Counted from the stretch's first letter, positions 32,340-43,387 are shown. The stretch: 64,000 nucleotides of DNA from Micrasema longulum (GCA_022494885.1 JAGVSM010002811.1:1-64000); one strand, 5' to 3'. Program-made: numbers and translations. The notes: generated from the letters alone by a model not told the origin.

Positions 32340-32665
32340 GTATCGTATTATCAGCGCTAAGATTTTTTAAAGTTTTGTAATTTTGAAATCACTCCACGTG
32401 TGACGTCTCGAAGTTCTCTTCGGTGAGTTCTGCTGATTGGTGGATTAGCTTGCCGTAAACCGGAAATCTACCGCAAGACACCATAATTGGTTGATTTAGA
32501 AGAACTAGTGACATCGTTCAAAGTAGTTCGTTTATATTCAAATATCTTTTATTATTTTTTTCATACATTTTCAAGAAACTTCGCCGTACAATTTAATGCC
32601 CTAATTTTTACCGTACAATTTAATGCCCAATTCCCCGTAGTGCTGAACTTTTTTCATTGGGGATA
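32340..32665 (+). repeat. Repeat family D, copy 5 (most complete)
   Basis: Runs from TCGTATTATCAGCGCTAAGA through CGTGTGACGTCTCGAAGTTC, GAGTTCTGCTGATTGGTGGA, GTGACATCGTTCAAAGTAG and GAAACTTCGCCGTACAATTT to GTAGTGCTGAACTTTTTTCA. The segment TTTTTACCGTACAATTTAATG is tandemly repeated near 32595-32625. The class is unresolved. Confidence 0.6.
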
Positions 32666-32759
32666 GGAGTTAAGGGGTGCCATGAACTGATAAGCATTTG
32701 AATTTTTCTCAGTTTCATAACTGCGCAATCATATTTATGCGTATTTAAATCATTTGGAA

Positions 32760-33215
32760 TGTAAGATCAGTCTTACGCTTCAGGTGCCAAGTCCAGGGCC
32801 TGTATTACAATGGTAAGTCAACATTTATCTTTAATTTTATCTGCAAAGTAAAATTATGTTTTCCGTATGGAAAAAAATAATATACACACAATTTTCGAAA
32901 TATGTTCAATTACAGGTTACCGACGAATAAACTTGAAATTTTTATACAAATATACGCATTTTCTAACATAATTATTGATTTTATTTAATACCGTCTCGAT
33001 ATGTACCTAAAAAGCAATCGTGGTCCAGGAACATTGAAATATTGCAGTGTAGAATTATACGTCCACCCAGGAATCGAACCTAGGACCTCAAGCATGGTGG
33101 GCGTTCACGCCAAACACTACACTACAAAACGGATTAATCTCCATTCGATTTCTATTTTCAGGGTAGCCATCGAATGGGAAGCACTCGTCCAGGCTTCTAG
33201 TTCTATTTAACACTT
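32760..33215 (-). mobile_element. SINE family B, copy with nested MITE C
   Basis: The SINE body (GTAAGATCAGTCTTACGCTT, CAGGTGCCAAGTC) breaks at CCAG and resumes at 33026 (CAGGAACATTGAAATATTGC). The tRNA-like part (GGAATCGAACCTAGGACCTC) and the non-tRNA head (GTAGCCATCGAATGGGAAGC, CACTCGTCCAGG) follow. The 228-229 bp between is a family C MITE. Confidence 0.75.
32797..33025. mobile_element. Harbinger-like MITE, family C, copy 3, inside a SINE
   Basis: Begins GGCCTGTATTACAATGG after CAG (32794-32796) and ends GCAATCGTGGTC before CAG (33026-33028). Removing it and one CAG restores a continuous SINE B sequence. This is the cleanest evidence that the family duplicates a 3-bp CWG target. Confidence 0.8.
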
Positions 33216-33826
33216 AGAACTTAAATAATGGTTTGTTAAAAACTTGTAAGTAAATAAAATCTACATAATAAGTCAATTTAAATAATAAAAGTTGCAAGTA
33301 AAATTCATAGAAAAAGAATGCTATGAAATATAATTAATTTTTATAATTATGTTGACTTATTAAGAATTCTAAGCACTACGAAAAATGCATTGTATTAATT
33401 AAATCAAATATTTTTACGTATAACAGTAATGTGATAAGTTAATGCTGTATTGCAATAAAAGTCATTGCAGTAGTTTTACAGCGTAATTGAGGAAAAGAAA
33501 ATCCTTTTCGAGGCAATGAGAAAATGTAGTTTTTAATAAAGCTGCTTTGTTATAGGTTCAATTTTAATTTTTAAAACAGATCTATAACAAATGAAATCAA
33601 AACAAATCCGAACATCAATTAAATATTGAGTTTTGATAAATAAATGCCCAAATTTGTTATAACAAGTGACATTTTTATTGAGACATCTATGAGACTGGTC
33701 TCCACCAGTCTACCTTACTAATATAATAAATGTCAATCCACCCTCATTTTATTGTGCCGTGTGGATTTGAACGATCCGTGTGAAATGGACTATTCGGGAA
33801 AACGAATAAAGACTTTACATGAAGCT

Positions 33827-34886
33827 TAGTTCACACGAAAACAATACAATAGGCAAGATAATATTATCCTGTCTCAGCTCCGTGAACGTCTCAACCGCAC
33901 AATACAGGACAATAAGATAATACAACAATTCGGCCGTAGTTCACAAGCGGAGCGCTGGCAAAATTTATACGCGACGTGCGTTACAAGCGAGTTCACAAAA
34001 AATATTTATTTTTTTTATGCCAAGATGTATTTGATTTGTTGGAGGACGAACTAAATAATAAAGAGGCATATTTCGACAGGAAAAAACCGCGGGAGCGACG
34101 CGTAAATGCTGAGCAAGTGGATATTGTCCTACTGTCCTGTCTGTGCGCGTTTTCGCTAAGACAATGCGGTCCTGCAAGGTGATAAGGGTAATCCATTGTC
34201 CTGCGAAGATATCTGTTATAATGTTTTATTCCATTGTCTTGTCCTATAAATTGCTGTATACACAAGGACAATACTGCCGTTCCAAGTAAGACAGCAGGGA
34301 CAAACATTTAAAAAAAATTGACGAAATTGAGGTTTTATGTATCTGGTATTTTTTTACCTAATATTTATGTTAACAGTTTTTTTTTTATTTTAGATTATTA
34401 ATTAGAGTAAGTTGTTTAGAAGGATTACAATTATTTATTAGATGCACTTTAAAAGACACATTTTTAAATTTTTGCAAGATTTAAAAAAATAAAAAAATAT
34501 TTAATACGTAAAATATTTTATATACAAAAGTAATTTAAGAGTCCTTTTAACTAGGGAAACCTGTTCTGACTGTATGGTTTTAATTTATTTTTTTTACATG
34601 TTTCACATGTTGTCATTCAAATATTTCTTCTATCGTTATTTTCTGCAGCCAGATTTTGATTTCGCTTTTGAATTATGTTTTTTGTTATAAGTTAACATAA
34701 TTTTATGTTGAAGCATATTAAACAATTTGTCAGAAAAATAATTCTCGTACCTTTGTCTAAATGTTATGTTAAAGGGAGGAATGTTGGCAACGATATTATT
34801 ATTAGATACTGCCTTTTTGCTTGGAACGGCGGAATAGGTCCGATGCAGGGACAGGACAATATTGTATTGTCCTCGTGTGAATGCTA
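33827..34886. mobile_element. Element N: about 1.06 kb with AGGACAAT/ATTGTCCT repeats
   Basis: Inverted ends: TAGTTCACACGAAAACAATAC on the left, and a right end that reads inverted as TAGCATTCACACGAGGACAAT. The word AGGACAAT or its inverse occurs about seven times, near both ends (about 33900, 34128, 34195, 34240, 34264, 34850, 34864). GTTCACAAGCG/GAGTTCACAA words recur too. A GC-richer patch at 33940-34180 has a frame (DVFDLLEDELNNKEAYFDRK) that may be a transposase remnant, not identified. Confidence 0.5.
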
Positions 34887-35662
34887 CTTAAAGCTACAGT
34901 TGTGTCAGAATTTCGATACCTATTTAAAAAAATACTTTCCCCGCATTATTGATCGGAGATTATTATTATTATTCCGTGTATTTGATTTAGGTAAACAACA
35001 TCCAACATCCTTGGATTCCATTTAAATTGATACTCACGGCAGGCTTCGCGTTCTCCACTCTGCGCACACAACTTTATTATTTCGAAATTCCCCTTTCTGT
35101 TTGCCATATTTACTATATCTATATTCATGCCTAACTGCATTTGTCCTTGCACGGAGTCCAGCCAACTAGCGGACTATCTAACGGCTTCAGGCCAATGACA
35201 GAAAATACCGGGACGAAGAACGAAGAGGTATTAGACGTGCGTACCTTTAAACTCGCTTTTTTATCAGGTGTCGGGGTGTAGTGTTAACGAGCAAGCGAAA
35301 ATGAAATTGCGAAGTTAATGTCCGAACCGGTTTCAAATGACCGGAGTTTGTGTAATGTTGCCACAAGTATACGGTCTTAGGGTGCTATTTTATTGTGTTT
35401 TTACATTTCAATATATTTTACTATACAAAATAAAAGACGAGTGATACTTTAGTCCACAAATTTGGAATATCCAGTAACATCTTCGAGACTGATTTGCAAA
35501 TCATTATAAAAAAACAACACAAACAATATAAAGAAGAAGTTCGAAACGTAGTAAATACATCGAGTTTAAGCTTTAAAAATATAAAATAAAACTAGTAAAA
35601 TAAATAAGGATAGAATACAAAAAAAAAACTCCTACAAGAAAGGAAAAGAAAGCACTCACAAG
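34887..35662. other. Non-repetitive stretch without a recognised gene
   Basis: 35160-35340 is somewhat GC-richer (CTATCTAACGGCTTCAGGCC, GGTGTCGGGGTGTAGTG), with no frame or family I can name. The remainder is AT-rich. Confidence 0.4.
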
Positions 35663-36713
35663 CTCAGAGTAATAATGCGTCAACCTATAGAGAAGCCCTA
35701 TCACTATGTTTCATAGAACGCAAGCGATGTTGGTTAGCAACAAATTGGCGGTCATTTTGTTTTATTTGACAACATACGCGTAACGGTTCTATCGGATGCT
35801 TTTGTCGCTTTGCTTGGCTTTGTTTGTAAATAACTTGGATATTTACGTTATAATAAATGAAAATCGACAATGGTGAATTGCATTATGTTTGGTAACAACA
35901 GTAAAACCGTCAAAACTGTTAAAGGAGTCAGTTTTCACAGGTAATTGATTTCGAATATTTTCCTATGATTTACATTGATTTTCGGCATTTATTGTCCCGA
36001 CACGTGTATTATGTTACTTAAAAACTTTCCTTATATGAACGTATTTACTTCAGATACTATATTTTCTCAATTTAGGGGATAAATTTGTGAATTAAAGTAT
36101 GTTTACTGTTGACGATGAATCTAAAATTACGTGTCTAAATTTCAGGCGGCTACGACTCGCCGTTTCGTAGATGTGGCGAATAAACAGACAAACTCAACAC
36201 AGAGCTTTGGTTCCATGGAGTTGGGATTTATGTCTCAATAAATGTAACATAAGTATATTGTGAATAAAATTAATAAATAAATAAAACAATAAACACACCC
36301 ATGCAGTTACAGTTTTATAAAATAAATATTTTATTTATTTGACACTTTATATACATATACAATATATATACATATAAGGGCGGGCATATTGCCTTAAGGC
36401 AATTTCTTCCTACCTACCCAAACCGTTCAGTTTGAGAAAATTATAAATACATGGACATATTGAATCTTACAATTATATACATATAAATATAGGCGAATTA
36501 TAGAAAAATAAATTGGAATAACCCTGCAATAATAAATGCACAGGTACATATTTCAAAGTATTTACAATGCAAATTAATATCCATTTGGCAGGTCTCGACC
36601 TGAGTACGGCCTATTGTTTTGCTGCGAACTGTAGCTAACTTAATACCCAATAGTCATAGAATAGTTTTTCTACGTTTGGGCTCCTATATAGCTTGGCGGA
36701 TTATTACTCTGAG
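35663..36713. mobile_element. Element H, copy 2 (inverted relative to copy 1), 1051 bp
   Basis: Begins CTCAGAGTAATAATGCGTCA and ends GCGGATTATTACTCTGAG. Removing the LINE tail at 36328-36530 and one 7-bp duplication leaves 841 bp, against 842 bp for copy 1. It keeps the shared captured tail (CAACACAGAGCTTTGGTTCC, TGGGATTTATGTCTCAATAA). The flanking 8-mers (CTCACAAG, ACTACAAC) no longer match well. Confidence 0.8.
36328..36530 (-). mobile_element. LINE 3' end, family T, copy 2, inserted in element H
   Basis: TTTTATTTATTTGACACTTTA begins a minus-strand tail and the block includes GGGCGGGCATATTGCCTTAA and CATGGACATATTGAATCTTA. AATAAAT flanks both sides (36321-36327, 36531-36537) and occurs once in element H copy 1 at the same place. 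A recent 5'-truncated LINE insertion. Confidence 0.8.
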
Positions 36714-36733
36714 ACTACAACTGTTTTTATGTG

Positions 36734-36776
36734 TTTTTAATATACCATAGGTAATATACCTATGGTATATTAAAAA
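36734..36776. repeat. Perfect 20-bp hairpin with 3-base loop
   Basis: TTTTTAATATACCATAGGTA (36734-36753), loop ATA, then TACCTATGGTATATTAAAAA (36757-36776). The arms match perfectly. No T-run terminator context applies in a eukaryote. It may be a minimal fold-back relic or a cruciform-forming site. Confidence 0.9.
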
Positions 36777-37790
36777 TGGGTATGCCAAACGGCGGTTTCC
36801 AGAAGTAAACTGCATGAGTTACACAGTTGCATTCATTAAGTTTGATCAATACCATAAAAACACTCCTTACTAATAACGCAATACGTTATATTCCTTTAAA
36901 CTTATAAAAAAAGGAACTGATTTGAATACAATGATGATTTGCAATGTTCGTCCGATTCCTATACCATAGATTAGATATATACTTAAAGATATAACTGTTG
37001 AATGATGATACTATTGCAGAGCTGTTCTTCTATTTTGGTTACGAATTGAAAGATTTTATGTAAGATTTTTGTTCGCAAGTGACGGAAAAAAACATACGAC
37101 TTCTAATGTGTTAGCGCAGCAAACTGATGATACTGAAAACTTAATAACGTACACTTTTGTTAGTTTGAATTACTTTCGTTCGTACATATCTCACAGAGAT
37201 GAAAGCCAATGGTGCAAGTCATCAATTTTAATTTTAACAAACGCACGGAATGAAATCGGATTATTTTCGTGCGATTGATTCTACAGGTGCAGTCAAAATG
37301 GTAGATTGTTATGTATATTATTTATAATCATATATTTATAATTATAATCAACTACTCAAATACTATATTTGTAAAAAACTAACAAAGAAAAAACACTATC
37401 TACTTTACTGCTGTGCCTACAGTCGACATATCAAAACGAACGGCGTTTTTCACGATCTAAATTTATGAATGAAAATTCAAAACCGGTTTCTAAGGTGTAA
37501 TGAGTTAGAATACCGCAAAAGCACTTTGTTATTTAAATTTTTCGCATGACAATAATTCCTCGCGTTTTTCTTTTGTTCTACATCATTTTTCTCCAAAATT
37601 GAAATATTTGTGTAAATCCAATGGCAAGAAATTTATTTAGATTAACTTAACTGTAGTAACGTCTATATATCTCATCAATATAATATTGTTTCTTAGCGAG
37701 ATCAAATAGTCCATCACAAGAGTAATCGTATTATCTAAAACAAACGCGAAATACAGTTTCGACTGCTTTAGAATCAGGTAGGGTAAGCCT
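36777..37790. other. AT-rich stretch without a recognised gene
   Basis: The frame at 37069-37278 lacks recognised motifs. Otherwise low-complexity AT sequence. Confidence 0.45.
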
Positions 37791-37792
37791 TA

Positions 37793-39648
37793 CAGTGAAT
37801 GAACAAAACGCTTATTTTCTTCTAAAATAAGAAAACAGTATGTACATTTATACTGAACCGTGTATTTTTTTTCTGGTTGGCAACATGATTTTGTTAGTTA
37901 TTGGTAATTCCCTGTATCGGCCATTGACCAGCTACAGCATGGCTGTGTTGTGAAAATCACATGTAGCTTGTTCAGAAAAAATAAATGTCAGATAAGAACA
38001 ATGTGTTTTTGTCGATAACTCTGTGGCTACTCTTGACACTAAAATAATCAAATGAATTATTTTTTGTAGAACATGCCTTCAATCTTTGATTTCGATTCAT
38101 TTTACTCAGGTTTTTTGCGATATTGATTAAATTACTGAGTGTTCCTTTACTGACTCACGAAAATGTCTTAATCCAATAAATGAACGGGTGTTCATTGCTG
38201 GTACTTCCGTAAATTTTGAAAAATCTGGTAAATAAATGTAAGTGTAATATAAATTAGTGACTTAAAATTAACAGTTCAATTTCTGGTTTTTCTTTTCCGG
38301 TGAATGAACTACCCACGTTCAATGGCGTCAATGCAGCCGATCACAATCTAGACGAGCACCTTATTGCGGATCCGACTTTTAATTCTTTAACTTTAAAGTC
38401 CGTTGAAGCTACTGCTCTTCCTAAGAAAAAAACCCGATGCTCCTTAATGTTTTTACATATCCTGAAATAGCATCGGGTAAAAAGAAAACTATTTAGACAA
38501 AAAAACTTTTCCGTTTGGCTTGACGGGTAAGAAATACCAAGAATATTTGAAAAAACAAGACGAAAAAAAGAAAAGAAGACGAGATTAAGAATAAAAAGAA
38601 AAAGAACGCCCAGAAAATACAATCGCAATAACGAAAAATTGAAGAGAAATACAAAAAGACACAAAAATATGAGATTAAGATTAAAAATAAAAGGAATGGT
38701 GTCGAAATGCAAACACCAGGACAAAAAATTGAAGAGCGCAAACACTTAAATTAAATCTTGAGAAAAACCTAAATAAAAAATAGGAAACTAAGCAAATAAA
38801 TGTCCGAAAAAGGCAAACTTCGAAAAAGTACGAGGTGATTTTTTTAGTCAACTTATTTGGAAAGTTTGTTATTATCCGATTTAAAAGTTAAAAAAGAACG
38901 CGATATTTTGAAGGCTAGTGCTTATGGCAAAATGATGAAGATCAAAAATTAAAAAAATATTTTTTAAGAAAAAAAATCATTGTTGGAGAACGGTATCAAT
39001 TTTGTAAGACCCCAAATCCCAGACATTTCTGAAGTTAATTATGCCGGTGTCCAATATGTGATTGGTGATCCTAATTGCTCCAAACATGGAATAACTTCTT
39101 TTCATGACGTTAATTTCAAGGATATTAAATAAAGCATTGTGCATGAAATGAAATCATCCGTATTTGAAAGTACCATTATGATTTTATGCTTTAACTGAAG
39201 TCCATGGAAATATTCAAAGTGGACTTAACTTCCGAATATTTAAAGTACAAAGCTACATATTTTTTTTAGTTGCACCCTCATTTTTGTTGTTTCGTCTTTT
39301 TTATGTGATCAGAAAAATGCCAAGGGTTAGCTTTGTAAGGGTATTTATTGAAATACTCTTTTTATGAATTATGCCAATGATTAATGTTTCTAATTAATTT
39401 ATTTAGCTATTTTTGTAGTGTATTTTTGTATATTTTTCATTGTAGTAGTAACTACAGTATTGTTTATTATTTGTACATTTTTATATGCTCATAAGTTTAA
39501 AAGAATTTTAGAAAATTATAATAATCTTATATTAATAATTAATAACGAATAATATTCAGGTTTCTAAATTGATTCAATAAAACAATTTAACTGTTCGTTC
39601 ACTGGGTTTTATTGTGTTCATTCACTAAAACTAGTGTTCAATTACTGG
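37793..39648. mobile_element. Element R: decayed DNA transposon with repeated TGTTCATTCACTG words
   Basis: The left end CAGTGAATGAACAAAACGC follows TA (37791-37792). The right end carries three successive versions: TGTTCGTTCACTG (39592), TGTTCATTCACT (39615) and TGTTCAATTACTGG (39635). Interior variants lie at about 38140, 38189, 38273 and 38298 in both orientations. Such word arrays are expected of transposase binding sites. A coding remnant lies inside. The right boundary is uncertain within about 45 bp. Confidence 0.55.
38300..38720 (+). pseudogene. Possible transposase C-terminal remnant inside element R
   Basis: A 57-codon plus-strand frame (38300-38470) reads NGVNAADHNLDEHLIADPTF then SVEATALPKKK and stops. 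After a frame change come lysine-rich pieces (SGKKKT, KYQEYLKKQDEKKKRR-like near 38525-38580). The pattern of short acidic or prolyl text followed by a basic tail resembles the C-terminal part of pogo/CENP-B-type transposases of insects. This is recognition only. No catalytic domain is visible and several frameshifts are present. Confidence 0.3.
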
Positions 39649-39649
39649 T

Positions 39650-40985
39650 GATTTGGATCATTTCTGATATATTGATTAATTAATAAAAATCTAGACAGAA
39701 TACCTCAAAACACCGGTAGATGGTTTACCCTAGTTGTATGGGATTACAAATACAATTATTAGAAAGCATGCGAGATGCGAGTGATCTGTAAATATTTTTT
39801 TTATCAAATCATAGCATATTATGATAATTTGTTTTCGAAACAGAAATAAAATCCTTCTAAAACATTGTTGCTATGAAGAACAAAACGAAACACTTTATTA
39901 TCAGTACCGAGGTAGTGAAAATACTAGTTAGGTATTAATTTTTCCGCGGTTACCTGCTTGGAATACGATTTTTTTTAATACTTAAAAAATATTATTAAAA
40001 AATATTCAAATTATTAAAAATTTCACTTTACTTTACTTAAAAATTAAACAACAAACACTAAACAAATGTTATTGTGGAATGCAGAACAATAATATGACAC
40101 AAATTTCCGTCAGAGACGCAATGTTACGAGTACTTACGTTTAGTTGTGAAATTCAAACAGAATTAAAATAAATTTCAATAAGGCGCCATTAATTATTACA
40201 AAAGTTATGACATTTTGAAATTATATTAACGGTAATGTACATTATATTGATATTAGATATTAAATTTGGCGCCTCAAGTTGCAACTCACAACCAACGCAA
40301 CATAACGGCCAACAAAATCGCATAAAAATAGCATTTTTGGAATAAAAATCTTACGGCGATAAATCAAATAATTTACATTATTCGAATTAATGAACTTGAC
40401 TTTTTCAATTTAGCTCTCCTAAACTTCAATTTTTTCCCTAAAATTATTGTAATTTTTTACCCACATTTAATAAATTATGTTCCCGTCTACTTGTATGCAG
40501 CATAATGTCATGCGATACTTTTAAAAAAATATAAATTTAATTTTTGTTCATTAGAAAAGTACCAACGTATTAACTTGTTTTACCATAAATCACTTGAATT
40601 GAATATAATTTTTATACCCGACATGTGATTTTTTAAAATTTTTGGTACTTTTTTTAGTTTTACTTAAAATAAAATCTAACGCTTTTTCTAATAAAAAAAA
40701 TAGCAAAGTTTTTATTAAAAAATTATGCCTTTTTATATTTTTTTACGAAAAGAAACGTATTGTATTTTATAACATATTTTTGGCCGTTCTTGATTTTTTG
40801 GGGAAAAAAACAGCGTGTATAGAAAAATGTATTAAAGACTTAGTTTTTTAAACTGTAGATATGAATTATGTCTTGTGCAGCATCTCAAATTCTTTAAATT
40901 ATGTAATTTAAAATTGATCCTTATTTTTTAAAACAAAGCGTTATTAAAAAAATATTAAAATGTTAACAAAACAACATTATTTTTA
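39650..40985. other. AT-rich spacer between elements R and P
   Basis: Two GGCGCC-containing spots (40181 and 40268, AGGCGCCATT and TTGGCGCCTC) may be the ends of a small element of about 90 bp. Nothing else recognised; the frame at 40642-40851 is AT-driven. Confidence 0.35.
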
Positions 40986-43050
40986 CCGTCAAACATGACA
41001 AATTTGCCCAGCAATGACAATTTTGCCCACAGCCGAAATCCTTGACAAAATCAAGTTTTAAAGTAAGAAAAGTTACTGGTATCATAAAAATTACATTTGG
41101 TAAGTATATTTTGATAGTTCCATGGCAAAACTAAATATTTAGTTTACCACCAGCTTCAGTTGATCACTTGAAATTTAAAGTTAAACTTGAAGGTCTGTTT
41201 GTATATATCTACAAGTATTGTCAAAACTTTTGTTGTTGCGGAGTTTGTGTTGAAAGGAGGCAAGTAAGTTTTATATATTTCATTGCATACATAATAAAGA
41301 CGCTATAGAACGTATTTCTGTATATCTATTTGAACAAACACAATAGATATTTAAGTGGGCAAAATTGTCTTAGATTTCTTAGCTAGTGTTTTGACAATTT
41401 TGCCCACGTCTAGGGTTGTCGCTACATACTACATTGAAAAAATATTATCCAGGAAAGTAGAAAAAAACAAAGTAGAAAATTTAAAATAAAATGAAGTAAA
41501 TGGCAAAAACATGATTTTAAACAAAGTAACGGGATGTTTTGTTTAAACTGGCCCATAAATCAGATTTTTTGCCAAAGATTTAACAAAACAGATTTAAAAA
41601 TCTGATGGGGGTTTCAACTCAAATACACGCCGAAAATGACAAACCAGTTATTCTGTTCATTTAAACGTTTTATACTACACAACAATTGGTAAACAATCCA
41701 TCTGATTTTTCTCTGCCATCAGGATCAAAAGATACCCACACCTTATAGAGGAGAACATTGAAACAAATGTCATAGCGACACGGAAACAACAGATTTTGAT
41801 GCCTACTCAGTAGATGAATCAACAGATTTTAAGACATTCATCATAAGTCATTACGACGAATATGAACTACGTGCCTCCGAATCTTCGGCTGAGAAAAACG
41901 AAAAAACAGTGTCTAATCCGCTTGAAATTAATAACGGTGAAGAAGTCGCTTTCGTTTTAGTAAAGTTTAACATTGTTGATACGCAAAAAGACAAATATTA
42001 TATTGGTTAAGTTATCAGCGCATCAACTACCACAATTTTAATATTGTTATGTCATTTTTAAGACGCAAACGTAATGGAGCTTTGTGTGGTCTCAAGTTGA
42101 GGATAATGCTTTTGAGGATATTTTCTGTTAGTAAATTAAAAATTGTTATACAAAAACCAATTTTAATTTTTACCATTCAAAAATAATTTAAACTATTTAA
42201 AAAAATGTAAGAATATCCGACCACATTTTAGAAAGTTTTATTTATTAAATTTTCCAGCTTTTTTTGAAATTCTGAAGACTTATTTTTTATTTAAAATGAT
42301 TTTTGTATAAATATTTTTAACAGTCCAAAGAAGAAAATAAAACATACAAAATATTATGAATTCTGTACTTGAAATACAATTTCAAAATATAGGTAATCTA
42401 GCAAATAATTACACTGCTGTACAGAAAAAATAATGATCGTTTTTTTTCTACATACACATTTAAAGAAAAATCGTTTTTGGGGCAAGCTCCCTTAATTATG
42501 AAAATCGCATCAGAACTGAAATGGTTTGTAACAATAAAAAAATTGGCTTATGCATAGTTAAACACGAACAAATTAAAAGGATTAGAGATAAACTAAACTA
42601 CTTTGGTTTTGTTAAAAATCCAATTATGTGCCAATCCTGGCCCACAAATCCACATTGTATAGAAAAATTGAGGAAATAGTTGACAATTTTGCCCACCGGT
42701 TTTTTTCATTGATTTTATAATGGTGATGCCTCAGTGATGCTATTGTTTGAACATAAGCAGGTTTTTTCACCCAAAAAGTAGTAATAAACCGTATGATGAG
42801 GATGATAAAACCAAAAATAACAGTTAATTACCAAGTGGGCAAAATTGTCAACAAGTGGAGATAATTTTGCCCAGCATGTTTTGTCTTCTAAAATTGCATA
42901 AATAAAAGTAAAGCAAACGTTTTGTACTTGTAAAAATGCTCAGAATAATTAGTATCACCAATCAACAAAATGGATAGGAGTAGTCCCATACAAAAAAAAA
43001 TTATATTGTAAAAGTTTGTTAAAACTGGGCAAAATTGTCACGTTTGACAG
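40986..43050. mobile_element. Element P: 2065 bp DNA transposon with TGACAATTTTGCCCAC word array
   Basis: Terminal inverted repeats of 26 bp (left CCGTCAAACATGACAAATTT..., right inverted CTGTCAAACGTGACAATTTT...) agree at 23 of 26 positions. They are flanked by TA on both sides (40984-40985, 43051-43052). The word TGACAATTTTGCCCAC or its inverse occurs eight times: 40996, 41015, 41355, 41392, 42681, 42835, 42860 and 43025. It clusters near both ends in both orientations. A transposase remnant lies in the middle. TA duplication and 26-bp ends fit Tc1/mariner/pogo. Confidence 0.75.
41762..42131 (+). pseudogene. Transposase C-terminal remnant inside element P
   Basis: An 82-codon open frame without ATG (41762-42010) is acidic and serine-rich (DTETTDFDAYSVDESTDF) and then reads EEVAFVLVKFNIVD...DKYYIG before TAA. 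A frame-shifted continuation at 42075-42131 reads WSFVWSQVEDNAFEDIF. The order FVLVKF, YYIG, FVWPQ.EDNA resembles the small C-terminal domain seen in many insect pogo/CENP-B-like transposases. The DDE core is not recognisable, so this is a dead or heavily deleted copy. Confidence 0.45.
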
Positions 43051-43387
43051 TATTTAAATTGTTAGTAGTTACAAAAAAATAGCGTGCATGCTTTTGTTTA
43101 AATGATTTTAATAAATGAATGTAGAAAAGCATCGTAAAACATCAAAGCAACATATAACATTTTGACATGGGATTTACCGCAATCCATTACTTAGTTGTTG
43201 TCAAATACGTTTTAGATAATTATTTTTTTAATGTGATAAATGATAACGACGGCGTGTGGATGAAGTAGAGAGCTTGTGACAGACTTTCACTTTCACGCCA
43301 TGTGATGAATGATAGATTAACGTGCCGAAGAAAAACGTTAGAAAAATGTAATATTAAGGTGGCTTCAATATTGAAAAGCTTCAAAGG

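Noticed and set aside
33001..33210. 69-codon plus frame HPGIEPRTSSMV
   Set aside because: This is the antisense reading of the SINE B head (GIEPRT/GNRTR type), not a gene.
38341..38745. 134-codon minus frame with FLFNFSLLRLYFLGVLFLF
   Set aside because: It is antisense to a lysine-rich, decayed transposase tail on the plus strand; poly-Lys text gives hydrophobic antisense.
40981..43052. CRISPR-like array from repeated 16-bp words
   Set aside because: The words are irregularly spaced, occur in both orientations and coincide with transposon termini, in a eukaryotic background.
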